Positions 1-7,851 of a stretch of DNA of 10,492 nt are shown here, in pieces. Position 1 is the stretch's first letter. Every line of letters begins with the position of its first letter. The position numbers and the translations under genes were made by a program. The notes beneath the pieces were generated by a model. It saw only the letters and a list, made by a program, of their open reading frames with translations. It ran no database searches and was not told the origin of the DNA. Source of the DNA: Alphaproteobacteria bacterium (GTDB lineage Bacteria; Pseudomonadota; Alphaproteobacteria; RF32; CAG-977); the NCBI GenBank assembly GCA_017476085.1, contig JAFVEJ010000135.1, positions 1 through 10,492 of the forward strand. Reading direction: 5' to 3'.

Positions 1-663
1 GGAAATCATATTATCAAAGCTGTACAGGTCATTAAATTCTTTCCTGTATTTTTGAAAAGCTTCATGAAATTCGCTGTAGCGGTGGGATTCTCCGATAATA
101 ATGATAACGTTGTGGGCCGCCGTTTCCGAAGCGGACGGATTAAACTTAAATTCTTTATGAGTATTTAAAAGATTTTTTCCGGATGAAGAAAGAAAAACGG
201 ATGCTGTCGGATATAAATGACTGAGATAACTCGTCAGGAATGCAAACCAAAATATAATATACCATAGTTTTGAAAGTTTTTTCTGAGGATGATAGGACCA
301 AACAAGCGCAGAAAATAAAGGAACGCAAGCCAGTAAAGCGTATTCCGCTATGCTGATTTTGGGCAGATATTCCTGAATTTCAGAAGCATTTGCATCAAGA
401 ATAAACATGGAAATCCACGGAGCAGCTTCAAAAACGGAAAGCTGATACATTCTTTTAAGATGCAAATCAGCAACGGCCAGAATAAAAAGAGGAATATGTG
501 TCGTCAGGAATAAAACCGGCCCGAAAAAGAAGGAAATAGAAATGCAAAAAACGGAAATGATCCAATCTTCCAATAAAATCATTCCTTCAATTTTGAGATA
601 AGAAAGCAGAAAAAACAATGTGATTGAAAAAACAAGACGAGACCAAAAAGATGTTTTTTTCAT
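1..663 (-). CDS. N-terminal part of a phosphoethanolamine transferase-like membrane sulfatase-fold protein (partial)
   Basis: Reading the minus strand from an ATG at 663-661 gives 221 codons open to the window edge, so the C-terminal catalytic part is missing. The start MKKTSFWSRLVF is followed by hydrophobic stretches at about residues 8-23, 34-65 (possibly two helices), 104-121 and 131-157. This is the multi-helix N-terminal anchor expected of EptA/CptA-type enzymes. A soluble part begins near residue 160, and residues 185-196 read NVIIIIGESHRY. This matches the first strand and metal-binding loop of the alkaline phosphatase/sulfatase superfamily, where the Glu of the GES/GET motif (here E192) binds zinc. 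The family moves phosphoethanolamine from phosphatidylethanolamine to lipid A or core sugars on the periplasmic face. The segment after GES (residues 194-221) is short and lacks the usual YGY and TTP signatures, so substrate and exact family are uncertain. The nucleophilic Thr would lie beyond the edge. The gene is AT-rich and divergent from proS. Confidence 0.72.
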   Translation of the reverse strand, partial: MKKTSFWSRLVFSITLFFLLSYLKIEGMILLEDWIISVFCISISFFFGPVLFLTTHIPLFILAVADLHLKRMYQLSVFEAAPWISMFILDANASEIQEYLPKISIAEYALLACVPLFSALVWSYHPQKKLSKLWYIIFWFAFLTSYLSHLYPTASVFLSSSGKNLLNTHKEFKFNPSASETAAHNVIIIIGESHRYSEFHEAFQKYRKEFNDLYSFDNMIS

Positions 664-696
664 TTTTCAAATCCCAAAAATTTATACTTTTTGGCT

Positions 697-725
697 ATCA
701 TAATTGAAATAAAAGAAAAAGTGAA
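697..725 (-). promoter_or_regulatory. Candidate sigma-70-type promoter for the leftward transferase gene
   Basis: Read on the minus strand, a TTCACT -35-like hexamer (725-720, 4 of 6 matches to TTGACA) is followed after 17 nt by TATGAT (702-697, 5 of 6 matches to TATAAT). A transcript would begin near 690, giving a leader of about 27 nt before the ATG at 663. A second -10-like TATAAA lies at 686-681 but lacks a good -35. The ribosome-binding site is weak: GGGA, with about 10 nt to the ATG. The region is very AT-rich, so chance matches are likely. Confidence 0.35.
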
Positions 726-778
726 AAATATTTTCGGTTTTGACGTTCCGTGCTGTTTTGCCGTTTGTTTTTTCGGGA

Positions 779-792
779 CAAAATCGAAAAAG
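779..792 (+). repeat. 14-nt repeat CAAAATCGAAAAAG, copy 1 (upstream of proS)
   Basis: CAAAATCGAAAAAG occurs here and again, exactly, at 8673-8686, in the intergenic regions ahead of proS and of rpsB. The last base lies 89 nt before the proS ATG. Just downstream are TGCTAATTT (796-804), which could be an extended -10, and TTGCTA (794-799), a -35-like hexamer. The repeat could be part of a shared promoter or a factor-binding site. It is A-rich, so chance cannot be excluded. Confidence 0.4.
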
Positions 793-793
793 A

Positions 794-822
794 TTGCTAA
801 TTTTCTTTAGATTGCCTAAAGT
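794..822 (+). promoter_or_regulatory. Candidate promoter for proS and the downstream operon
   Basis: TTGCTA (794-799, 4 of 6 to TTGACA) is separated by 17 nt from TAAAGT (817-822, 4 of 6 to TATAAT). Initiation would fall near 829, giving a leader of about 53 nt. An alternative places the -10 at TAATTT (798-803) with the start near 810. Both are weak matches in an AT-rich region. A promoter is expected here because proS heads a compact gene cluster and its upstream neighbour is divergent. Confidence 0.3.
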
Positions 823-827
823 CCCAA

Positions 828-853
828 CAGGAAGATTTCCTGACTTTTGTTTT
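828..853 (+). promoter_or_regulatory. Terminator-like hairpin in the proS leader
   Basis: CAGGAA (828-833) and TTCCTG (837-842) form a perfect 6-bp stem with a GAT loop, followed directly by a T-rich run (two blocks of T at 845-848 and 850-854). This resembles a small intrinsic terminator on the plus strand. No plus-strand gene ends upstream inside the window, so if real it would act as an attenuator of proS or shut off read-through. The stem is short and the T run interrupted. It may instead only structure the 5' end of the message. Confidence 0.27.
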
Positions 854-881
854 TGTAAATGAAATTTGTAAGAGAACTGTA

Positions 882-2195
882 ATGCGTTTATCCCGTTATT
901 TTATGCCGACACTGAAAGAAAATCCGGTCGAGGCTCAAATCGTTTCCCACAGACTGATGCTGCGCGCGGGTATGATCCGCCAGAGCAGTGCGGGGATTTA
1001 CATCTGGCTGCCTTTGGGGTTGCGGGTGCTGAAAAAGATTGAAAACATTATTCGTGAAGAGCAAGACCGCGCCGGTGCGCAGGAATTGCTGATGCCGACG
1101 CTGCAGCCGGCCGATTTATGGAAAGACAGCGGCCGTTATGATGCTTACGGGCCCGAGATGCTGCGAATCACGGATCGTCACGAACGCGTTCTGGTTTACG
1201 GACCGACGGCGGAGGAGGTCATTAATGACATCGTGCGCAACGAACTGAAAAGCTACAAGGAAGCGCCGAAGATTCTCTATAATATTCAATGGAAGTTCCG
1301 CGATGAAGTGCGCCCCCGTTTCGGCGTGATGCGCGGCCGCGAATTTTTGATGAAAGACGCGTATTCGTTCGATTTGACATACGAAGGCGCAAAACATTCC
1401 TATAACAAGATGTTTGTCGCGTATTTGCGCACATTCGCGCGTTGCGGCGTTCATGCGATTCCGATGAAGGCGTCAACGGGGCCGATCGGCGGCGATTTGA
1501 GTCATGAATTTATCGTTCTGGCGGATACGGGCGAAGAGCAGGTTTACTGCGACAAGCGCTATCTGACAATGGATAATCCGGATGAAAATATTGATTACGA
1601 TACGGATTTGGACCCGATCTATCAGAAATGGACAAGCTTGTACGCGGCGACCGAGGAAAAATACGACGAAACCGAAGCGAAAGCGGTGGGCGACAATCTG
1701 TTGAGCGCTCGCGGCATTGAGGTCGGACAGGTATTCTATTACGGCAAAAAGTATTCTTCTTCAATGAATGTGGCTGTTGCCGGCGAAGACGGAAAACCCG
1801 TTTTGTTTGAAGGCGGCTGTTACGGAATCGGCGTATCGCGCGTGATGGGCGCGATTATCGAAGCGTCTCATGATGATGACGGTATTATTTGGCCGGAATC
1901 GGTCGCGCCGTTCAAAGTCGGCCTGATCAATCTGACGGTCGGCAAAGAAGAAACGGACAAAGCATGCGAAGAGTTGTACGCCAAACTGCAAAAAGCCGGT
2001 GTTGAAGTTCTTTACGACGATCGGGACGAACGGGCGGGCGTAAAATTTTCAACAATGGATCTGATCGGATTGCCGTATCAGTTGATTGTCGGTTCGCGCG
2101 GTTTGAAAAACGGCGTTGTGGAGCTGAAAAACAGAAAAACAGGCGAACGAAAGGAATTGACGCCTCAGGATGCCGTAAATTTTCTGACGAAGTAA
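882..2195 (+). CDS. proS: Proline--tRNA ligase (prolyl-tRNA synthetase, short alphaproteobacterial type)
   Basis: This cytoplasmic class IIa aminoacyl-tRNA synthetase joins L-proline to tRNA-Pro using ATP. The 437 aa start with [13 protein letters not shown], a typical N-terminus for this subgroup, supporting the ATG at 882; the ribosome site is a weak AAGAGA at 870-875. Class II motif 1 is around residues 38-75. Motif 2 with its loop is [17 protein letters not shown] (139-155), followed by MKDAYSF (157-163). Motif 3 is CYGIGVSR (313-320). The anticodon-binding domain fills about residues 342-437, with [11 protein letters not shown] at 379-389. The long INS editing domain of E. coli-type ProRS is absent: residues 225-270 form only a short acidic linker, and the overall length fits that. 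Editing of Ala-tRNA-Pro would therefore need a separate enzyme such as ProXp-ala. The TAA stop is 16 nt before lolC, so co-transcription is likely. Confidence 0.97.
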   Translation: MRLSRYFMPTLKENPVEAQIVSHRLMLRAGMIRQSSAGIYIWLPLGLRVLKKIENIIREEQDRAGAQELLMPTLQPADLWKDSGRYDAYGPEMLRITDRHERVLVYGPTAEEVINDIVRNELKSYKEAPKILYNIQWKFRDEVRPRFGVMRGREFLMKDAYSFDLTYEGAKHSYNKMFVAYLRTFARCGVHAIPMKASTGPIGGDLSHEFIVLADTGEEQVYCDKRYLTMDNPDENIDYDTDLDPIYQKWTSLYAATEEKYDETEAKAVGDNLLSARGIEVGQVFYYGKKYSSSMNVAVAGEDGKPVLFEGGCYGIGVSRVMGAIIEASHDDDGIIWPESVAPFKVGLINLTVGKEETDKACEELYAKLQKAGVEVLYDDRDERAGVKFSTMDLIGLPYQLIVGSRGLKNGVVELKNRKTGERKELTPQDAVNFLTK

Positions 2196-2211
2196 GGACA
2201 CAGAGAGAAAG

Positions 2212-3462
2212 ATGATCTTTTCGGCTTTTGAACGTATGGTGGCTTTCCGATATTTGCGGGCAAGGCGCAAAGAGGGCTTTGTATCCGTGATTGCCGCTTT
2301 TTCCTTTTTGGGAATAGTGCTGGGCGTGGCAACGCTGATCATTGTTATGGCGGTGATGAACGGTTTCAGGCAGGAACTCCTTTCCCGCGTGTTGGGCTTG
2401 AACGGCCATATCGGGATTTATTCGATACAAGGATCCGTTTTAAGCGACTATGACGAATTGGCGCAAAAAGCCGGAAAGCTCAGGGGCGTCAAAATGGTTA
2501 TGCCCTTGATTGAAGGGCAGGTGATGGTCAGCTCCGTTCGCAGCGCTCAAGGGGCGATTGTGCGCGGGATTCGTCCTGAAGACTTTATGAAAAGAAAAAT
2601 TCTGTCCGATAACCTGATCGGCGGTTCCGCGGAAGCTTTTTTCGAACCGGATACCGTTTTTATCGGCGATCGTTTAGCGCATAAGCTGGGGGTTTATGTC
2701 GGCGAGGAAATTACGCTGATTTCTCCGAAAGGATCGGTGACCGCTTTCGGTTCCGTTCCCAGAATGCGTTCCTATACCGTCGGCGGAACATTTGAAGTCG
2801 GCATGTACGAATATGATTCCGGTTTTATTTTTATGCCGATGGCGGATGCGCAAAAATTCTTTAATATGGATGAAAACGTGACCAATCTGGAAGTTTTCCT
2901 CGACCATCATGATTTGGTGTCGTCTGTTCAGCGGCAGATTTCTTCTCAACTGGGGTCGGGAATCCGCGTCTATGACTGGCAGCGGTCAAACGCCGCATTT
3001 TTTAATGCGATTCAGGTTGAGCGCAACGTGATGTTTTTAATTTTGACTCTGATTATTCTGGTCGCGTCCTTCAATATGATTTCCGGATTGATTATGCTGG
3101 TCAAAGATAAAGGGCGCGATATTGCCGTTTTGCGCACGATGGGGGCAACGCGGGGCATGGTTATGCGCATTTTCTTTATGAGCGGCGCGTCGATCGGCTT
3201 TTTCGGCACGCTGTTCGGCGTGATTTTCGGTCTTTTGTTCTGTGACAACATTGAAAATATTCGCCGGTTTTTGGAAAGCCTGACCGGAACGGATTTGTTT
3301 TCGGCGGAAATTTATTTCCTGTCCCGTTTGCCGGCCGAAGTCGATCCCGTTGAAGTCGTCGCCGTCGTGATAATGGCTTTATTCCTGTCGTTCGCCGCGA
3401 CAATTTACCCGTCATGGCGTGCGGCCAGATTGGATCCCGTGGAGGCGCTGCGCTATGAATGA
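2212..3462 (+). CDS. lolC: Lipoprotein-releasing ABC transporter permease (LolC/LolE family)
   Basis: This is the inner-membrane permease of the Lol machine, which extracts outer-membrane lipoproteins from the inner membrane and passes them to the chaperone LolA, powered by LolD. The 416 aa show the family topology: transmembrane helix 1 at about 25-49, a large periplasmic MacB-like domain at 50-270, and helices at about 272-297, 318-344 and 380-401 forming the FtsX-like permease domain. Diagnostic stretches are MAVMNGFRQELLSRVLGLNGH (split around residue 50), FNMISGLIMLVKDKGRDIAVLRTMGA (287-312) and the C-terminal YPSWRAARLDPVEALRYE. The ATG at 2212 is preceded by the purine-rich GAGAGAAAG. 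The last 8 nt overlap the lolD start. Only one permease gene is present, as is usual for many Alphaproteobacteria, so it probably forms a homodimer and serves as both LolC and LolE. The choice of lolC over lolE as symbol is arbitrary. Confidence 0.93.
   Translation: MIFSAFERMVAFRYLRARRKEGFVSVIAAFSFLGIVLGVATLIIVMAVMNGFRQELLSRVLGLNGHIGIYSIQGSVLSDYDELAQKAGKLRGVKMVMPLIEGQVMVSSVRSAQGAIVRGIRPEDFMKRKILSDNLIGGSAEAFFEPDTVFIGDRLAHKLGVYVGEEITLISPKGSVTAFGSVPRMRSYTVGGTFEVGMYEYDSGFIFMPMADAQKFFNMDENVTNLEVFLDHHDLVSSVQRQISSQLGSGIRVYDWQRSNAAFFNAIQVERNVMFLILTLIILVASFNMISGLIMLVKDKGRDIAVLRTMGATRGMVMRIFFMSGASIGFFGTLFGVIFGLLFCDNIENIRRFLESLTGTDLFSAEIYFLSRLPAEVDPVEVVAVVIMALFLSFAATIYPSWRAARLDPVEALRYE
3441..3445 (+). 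promoter_or_regulatory. Strong ribosome-binding site that fixes the lolD start
   Basis: GGAGG lies inside the end of the permease gene, 9 nt before ATG 3455. The reading frame is open further back to an ATG at 3419, but the upstream extension would encode a translation of the permease tail in another frame and has no such site. The GGAGG selects 3455 and suggests coupled translation of permease and ATPase. Confidence 0.75.
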
Positions 3463-4222
3463 TCAGATTGAAACGACGGCAAAGCTGCCGGTTATTCCTG
3501 TTTTGTCCTTAAAAGGCGTCCGACGCCATTATGTGCAAGGCAAAAGCATCATCGACGTTTTGCGGGGCATAGATTTGCAGGTTGCCGCAGGGGAAATGGT
3601 CGCTTTGGTCGGGCCGTCCGGCGCAGGAAAATCGACTCTGCTGCATGTCACCGGATTGTTGGAAGCTCCAGATGAAGGCGAAGTGTTCTTAAACGGTATT
3701 CCCAGTTCCGATATGGACGATGACACGCGCACGAAAATGCGGCGGGAGTATTTGGGGTTTGTGTATCAAAACCATAATCTTCAGCCGGAATTTTCCGCTT
3801 TGGAAAACGTGATGATTCCGCAGATGATCGCCGGCAGGAAAAAAGGGGAAGCGTCGGAATACGCGGAACATCTTTTGGAAAAAATGGGACTGAAGGACAG
3901 AATCAAACACCGTCCGTCGCAGCTGTCGGGCGGCGAAGCGCAGCGCGTCGCGATCGCCAGGGCTTTGGCAAACAAGCCGCATATGCTGTTGGCGGACGAA
4001 CCGACCGGCAATCTTGATCCGATGACATCGGAAGCCGTGTTCAATGTTCTGGTCGATGTAGTGCGTGAAACGGGTTTGTCCGCTTTAATCGCGACGCATA
4101 ATCCCGAATTGGCGGAACGCATGGATCGTATGATCACGCTGAAAGACGGAAAGCTGGAAGAGCTTGATACGCTTGGTATGAGCGGCAGAATAGCTTTTAA
4201 ACAACGCTTTGTTCAGGTTTGA
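3455..4222 (+). CDS. lolD: Lipoprotein-releasing ABC transporter ATP-binding protein LolD
   Basis: This is the cytoplasmic ATPase of the Lol lipoprotein-release transporter, paired with the permease just upstream. The chosen ATG at 3455 gives 255 aa. ABC signatures are all present: Walker A GPSGAGKST (53-61), Q-loop VYQNHNL with Q105, signature LSGGEAQR (157-164), Walker B MLLADEP (177-183) with catalytic E182, D-loop GNLD (185-188) and switch histidine H215 in ATHN. The LADEPTGNLD and YQNHNLQPEFSALENV stretches are typical of the LolD/MacB/FtsE group. A short basic-aromatic tail follows DGKLEELD. The start overlaps the permease stop by 8 nt, and the TGA at 4220 is 2 nt before the dnaE ATG, so translation of all three genes is probably coupled. 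The Lol role rests on the neighbour as much as on the sequence itself. Confidence 0.94.
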   Translation: MNDQIETTAKLPVIPVLSLKGVRRHYVQGKSIIDVLRGIDLQVAAGEMVALVGPSGAGKSTLLHVTGLLEAPDEGEVFLNGIPSSDMDDDTRTKMRREYLGFVYQNHNLQPEFSALENVMIPQMIAGRKKGEASEYAEHLLEKMGLKDRIKHRPSQLSGGEAQRVAIARALANKPHMLLADEPTGNLDPMTSEAVFNVLVDVVRETGLSALIATHNPELAERMDRMITLKDGKLEELDTLGMSGRIAFKQRFVQV

Positions 4223-4224
4223 GA

Positions 4225-7200
4225 ATGACGCAAGAAGACGCTGTTCCTTCCGTTACGTCGTTGTCCCCGTTTATTCATTTGCGGGTGCATACGGCATATT
4301 CTTTGTTGGAAGGGGCGGTCAAAATCAAAAAATTGACAGGATTGTGCGAACAATACCGTATGCCTGCGGTGGCGATGACGGATTCCAATAACCTGTTCGG
4401 CGCGTTTGAAATGTCAACCGAATGCGCGGCGCACGGTATTCAGCCGATTATCGGAATCCAGGCATGCATCGACATCGGGTTGGAAGAAAAACGTTTTAAC
4501 GCGAAAGACCCCGACGCGAATTTATCCGATATTGTTTTGTTGGTTCAAAACGAAACGGGATACGGCAATCTGCGCATGCAGTCGGAACAAGCATACATGT
4601 TTACGCCTTCAGACGAAAAACCGCATGTGCCGTATAATAAATTAAAAGAATTTTCGGACGGTTTGATCTGTTTGACGGGCGGCGTGAACGGACCTGTGGG
4701 AAAGCTGCTTTTGGCGGGCAAAACGGAAAAGGCGGAGGAGGCTTTAAAACTGTTGATGCAGGCGTTTCCCGACCGACTGTATATGGAAATTCAGCGCCAC
4801 GGTACGGAAGACGAGGAAAAAACAGAACAGGCTTTTTTGGATTTGGCGTATAAGTATAACGTGCCTTTAGTCGCGACAAATGAAGTCTATTTTGTTGATC
4901 GGGATATGTTTGAAGCGCACGACGCTTTGCTGTGCATCAAGGAAAAAACGCACGTCATTGTCAATGACCGCCGTCGCCTGAATCCGGAATATTATTTCAA
5001 GTCGCCGGAAGAAATGGTCGCTTTGTTTGAAGATTTGCCCGAAGCGATCGAAAATACGGTCAATATTGCCAAACGATGCGGTTTTATGGTGCAGTTTCAT
5101 GATCCCGCTTTGCCGATTTATCCCGACTGTGATCCGATCGGCGATGATGAGCAAAAAGCCAGACGGGAAATGTATGAAAAAATCCGCAATTATCTGTCGG
5201 ACGATCCCAAAACGGGCAAGACGGTGCAGGAACAGCTTGATTCCAGAACGATCGGTGAATTGCAGGAAGCGATCACCGTGCAGGAACGCGCGCGCAAGGG
5301 GCTGATCGAACGATTGAAGGTCCATGTTTTCACACCCGATATGACCGAAGCGCAAAAAAACGAAACGGGTAAACCGTATCAAGATCGTTTGGAATACGAG
5401 TTAAGCGTGATCATTAAAATGAAGTTTTCCGGCTACTTTCTGATCGTGTCGGACTTTATCGGGTGGTCGAAAGCACACGGTATTCCTGTGGGGCCGGGGC
5501 GCGGTTCCGGCGCAGGATCGGTCGTGGCGTGGTCGCTGAAGATTACGGACTTGGATCCGCTGAAACTGAATTTGCTGTTTGAACGTTTCTTAAATCCGGA
5601 ACGCGTGAACATGCCGGACTTTGACGTGGACTTTTGCCAGACGCGGCGCGGCGAAACGATCGAGTACGTCCGTGAAAAATACGGTCACGATCGCGTGGCG
5701 CAAATCATCACGTTCGGCCAGATGCAGGCTAAAGTCGTCATCCGCGATGTCGGGCGCGTGCTGCAAATGGATTTTGTAGCGGACAAGCTGGCGCGCATGG
5801 TGCCTCCGGATCCGAAAATGACGTTGGCGAAAGCGTATGAAGCCGAGCCTGAATTTGCCCGTTGGCGCAAAACGGATCAGCAGGTGGATCATTTGCTTTC
5901 TTTGGCGGAAAAATTGGAAGGTTTGTACCGCAACGCTTCCACGCATGCGGCGGGCGTCGTCGTCGGGCAGAAGCCATTGAATCAAATTGTGCCGGTGTTT
6001 CGCGATTTAAGCTCCGGTTCAGAACTGCCGGTGACGCAATACAATATGAAATTCGTTGAATCGACCGGACTGATCAAGTTCGACTTTCTGGGCTTAAAAA
6101 CGCTGACCGTGATTCAGGAAGCGGTTGATATGATCAACGACCGCATCACGAAAGAAGGGCGGACGCCTTTGAATATTTCCGAAATCAGCCTGACGGACGC
6201 GGATACATACGCTTTATTGCAGCGGGCTGAAACGGACGGCATATTCCAGCTTGAAAGCGGCGGCATGCGCAAAGTCCTGCGCGATCTGGCGCCGACAACG
6301 TTTGAGGAAATCATCGCTGTTATCTCTTTGTACCGTCCCGGTCCTATGGACAGCATCCCGAGCTACATCAACCGTAAGCACGGCGTTGAAGATCCCGACT
6401 ATATGCACCCGATTTTGGAAGACATCCTGAAAGAAACCTACGGCGTGATGATCTATCAGGAACAGGTCATGCAGATCGCGCAGAAAATGGGCGGCTACAC
6501 GATGGGCGGAGCGGATGGTCTGCGCAAGGTCATGGGGAAGAAAATCAAGGAAAAAATTCCTCTGGAGCGTGAAAAGTTCGTAACCGGATCGGTCAAAAAC
6601 GGGATTGAACAAAGATTGGCTGAAGCGATTTTCGACCGTATGGCGAAGTTTGCCGAATACGGCTTCAACAAATCGCATGCGGCTGCGTATGCGTTGGTGA
6701 CTTATCAGACGGCTTATCTGAAAGCGCATTATCCGGTCGAATTTATGGCCGCGACGATGACGTATGATATGCAGAACACGGATAAGCTGGCATTATATAA
6801 GAAAGAGTTGGCTCATTTGAAAATCAAATTATTGCCGCCGGACGTGAACGCTTCTTTCTTTCACTTCGCCGTTGAAGACGGCGCCGTGCGTTATGCTTTG
6901 ACGGCAGTCAAAGGGGCGGGGGAAGGCGCCGCTCAGGCCGTTGTGGAAGAACGGGAAAGAAATGGTCGGTTTAAGTCTGTGTCCGACTTTATCCATCGTA
7001 TGGGAACCGCTAATCTGGACAAGAAAAGTATGGAAACATGGATCAAGGCGGGTGCTTTTGATGCTTTGGAGAAGAACAGAGGGCTGCTGCATGCGAATTT
7101 GGATTTATTGATGAAGCACGCCAAAGCATCGACGGAAGAAAAAGCCAGTTCTCAAATCAGCTTGTTCGGTCAAACTAAAAGTGAGGACAGGATTGTTTTG

Positions 7201-7851
7201 ACTCCCGCGCCGGAATGGACGGCGGACGAAAAATTGAAAATGGAAGCTTCCGTCATTGGTTTTTACCTGTCGGCACATCCGCTTGATCGTTACGAAAAAA
7301 GCTTGGAGCGTCTTAATGCGATGAGCTATGCGGAAATTGTCAAAGGGGTTTCCAAAGCCGGCTCTTTGCGTGCGAAAATGGGCGTGACGATATCTTCCGT
7401 GAAAGAACGTTTAAGCAAAAAAGGCAGCAAGTACGCTTTTGTTCTGGCTTCCGATGTGTCGGGAAGTTTTGAGTTTACTGTTTTTCCCGACAGTTTAAGC
7501 CGATATAAAGACATATTAAAATCGGAAAAGCCGTTGTTGATTACGGTTAATGCCGAACGGGAGGAAGGCGGCGAAGAACCTCGAATGACCCTGCAGCATG
7601 TTGAATTTTTAGACGATGTAATTTCTCAGACGGCAGGCGGAATTATGGTCGTGCTGGACCGCGAGGAAGCCATTCCTTCGATTCAAAAGCTGATAGAAGG
7701 GTTGTCCGGCGGGCGCAGTCGGATTTTGATGACTGTTTTGGCGGACAAATGGGAAGTGGAAATTTCAGTTGAAAAGACATATACTCTGACATCGGATGTT
7801 TTGTCGGCATTGCCGAAAGTACCGGGGGTTTTGGAAGTCAGGGAGCTGTGA
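4225..7851 (+). CDS. dnaE: DNA polymerase III subunit alpha
   Basis: This is the replicative polymerase of the Pol III core. From ATG 4225 (CAGG at 4214-4217 as a modest ribosome site) it has 1208 aa; an in-frame TTG at 4219 would add two residues. Domains in order: PHP near 15-290, palm/thumb/fingers, tandem helix-hairpin-helix around 865-930, OB fold near 1045-1130, and a C-terminal region. Catalytic aspartates are visible: NMPDFDVDF at 462-470 (D465, D467 correspond to E. coli D401, D403) and KFDFLGL at 618-624 (D620 corresponds to D555). A likely beta-clamp motif QISLF sits at 977-981. The PHP site is degenerate: HLRVHTAYS has R20 where active PHP domains have His, and TDSN (52-55) replaces TDHG. 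Proofreading should therefore rest on a separate DnaQ. The length is at the long end for DnaE1. It is tightly linked to lolD upstream and to the membrane protein downstream. Confidence 0.97.
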   Translation: MTQEDAVPSVTSLSPFIHLRVHTAYSLLEGAVKIKKLTGLCEQYRMPAVAMTDSNNLFGAFEMSTECAAHGIQPIIGIQACIDIGLEEKRFNAKDPDANLSDIVLLVQNETGYGNLRMQSEQAYMFTPSDEKPHVPYNKLKEFSDGLICLTGGVNGPVGKLLLAGKTEKAEEALKLLMQAFPDRLYMEIQRHGTEDEEKTEQAFLDLAYKYNVPLVATNEVYFVDRDMFEAHDALLCIKEKTHVIVNDRRRLNPEYYFKSPEEMVALFEDLPEAIENTVNIAKRCGFMVQFHDPALPIYPDCDPIGDDEQKARREMYEKIRNYLSDDPKTGKTVQEQLDSRTIGELQEAITVQERARKGLIERLKVHVFTPDMTEAQKNETGKPYQDRLEYELSVIIKMKFSGYFLIVSDFIGWSKAHGIPVGPGRGSGAGSVVAWSLKITDLDPLKLNLLFERFLNPERVNMPDFDVDFCQTRRGETIEYVREKYGHDRVAQIITFGQMQAKVVIRDVGRVLQMDFVADKLARMVPPDPKMTLAKAYEAEPEFARWRKTDQQVDHLLSLAEKLEGLYRNASTHAAGVVVGQKPLNQIVPVFRDLSSGSELPVTQYNMKFVESTGLIKFDFLGLKTLTVIQEAVDMINDRITKEGRTPLNISEISLTDADTYALLQRAETDGIFQLESGGMRKVLRDLAPTTFEEIIAVISLYRPGPMDSIPSYINRKHGVEDPDYMHPILEDILKETYGVMIYQEQVMQIAQKMGGYTMGGADGLRKVMGKKIKEKIPLEREKFVTGSVKNGIEQRLAEAIFDRMAKFAEYGFNKSHAAAYALVTYQTAYLKAHYPVEFMAATMTYDMQNTDKLALYKKELAHLKIKLLPPDVNASFFHFAVEDGAVRYALTAVKGAGEGAAQAVVEERERNGRFKSVSDFIHRMGTANLDKKSMETWIKAGAFDALEKNRGLLHANLDLLMKHAKASTEEKASSQISLFGQTKSEDRIVLTPAPEWTADEKLKMEASVIGFYLSAHPLDRYEKSLERLNAMSYAEIVKGVSKAGSLRAKMGVTISSVKERLSKKGSKYAFVLASDVSGSFEFTVFPDSLSRYKDILKSEKPLLITVNAEREEGGEEPRMTLQHVEFLDDVISQTAGGIMVVLDREEAIPSIQKLIEGLSGGRSRILMTVLADKWEVEISVEKTYTLTSDVLSALPKVPGVLEVREL

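Noticed and set aside
740..745. TTGACG, a good -35 match upstream of proS.
   Set aside because: No acceptable -10 hexamer lies 16-18 nt downstream (the position holds GTTTGT or TTTGTT).
3419..3454. A longer lolD with start at 3419 (12 extra residues).
   Set aside because: The extension lies fully inside the permease tail and has no ribosome site, whereas ATG 3455 has GGAGG nine bases upstream and gives a normal LolD N-terminus.
5027..5305. A 92-codon plus-strand frame inside dnaE, and many long minus-strand frames under proS, dnaE and tsf (for example 4867-5382, 6214-6729 and 9663-10457).
   Set aside because: They lie opposite or out of frame with clearly recognised genes, show low-complexity or basic-rich translations without family motifs, and have no ribosome sites; they are by-products of the codon use of the real genes.
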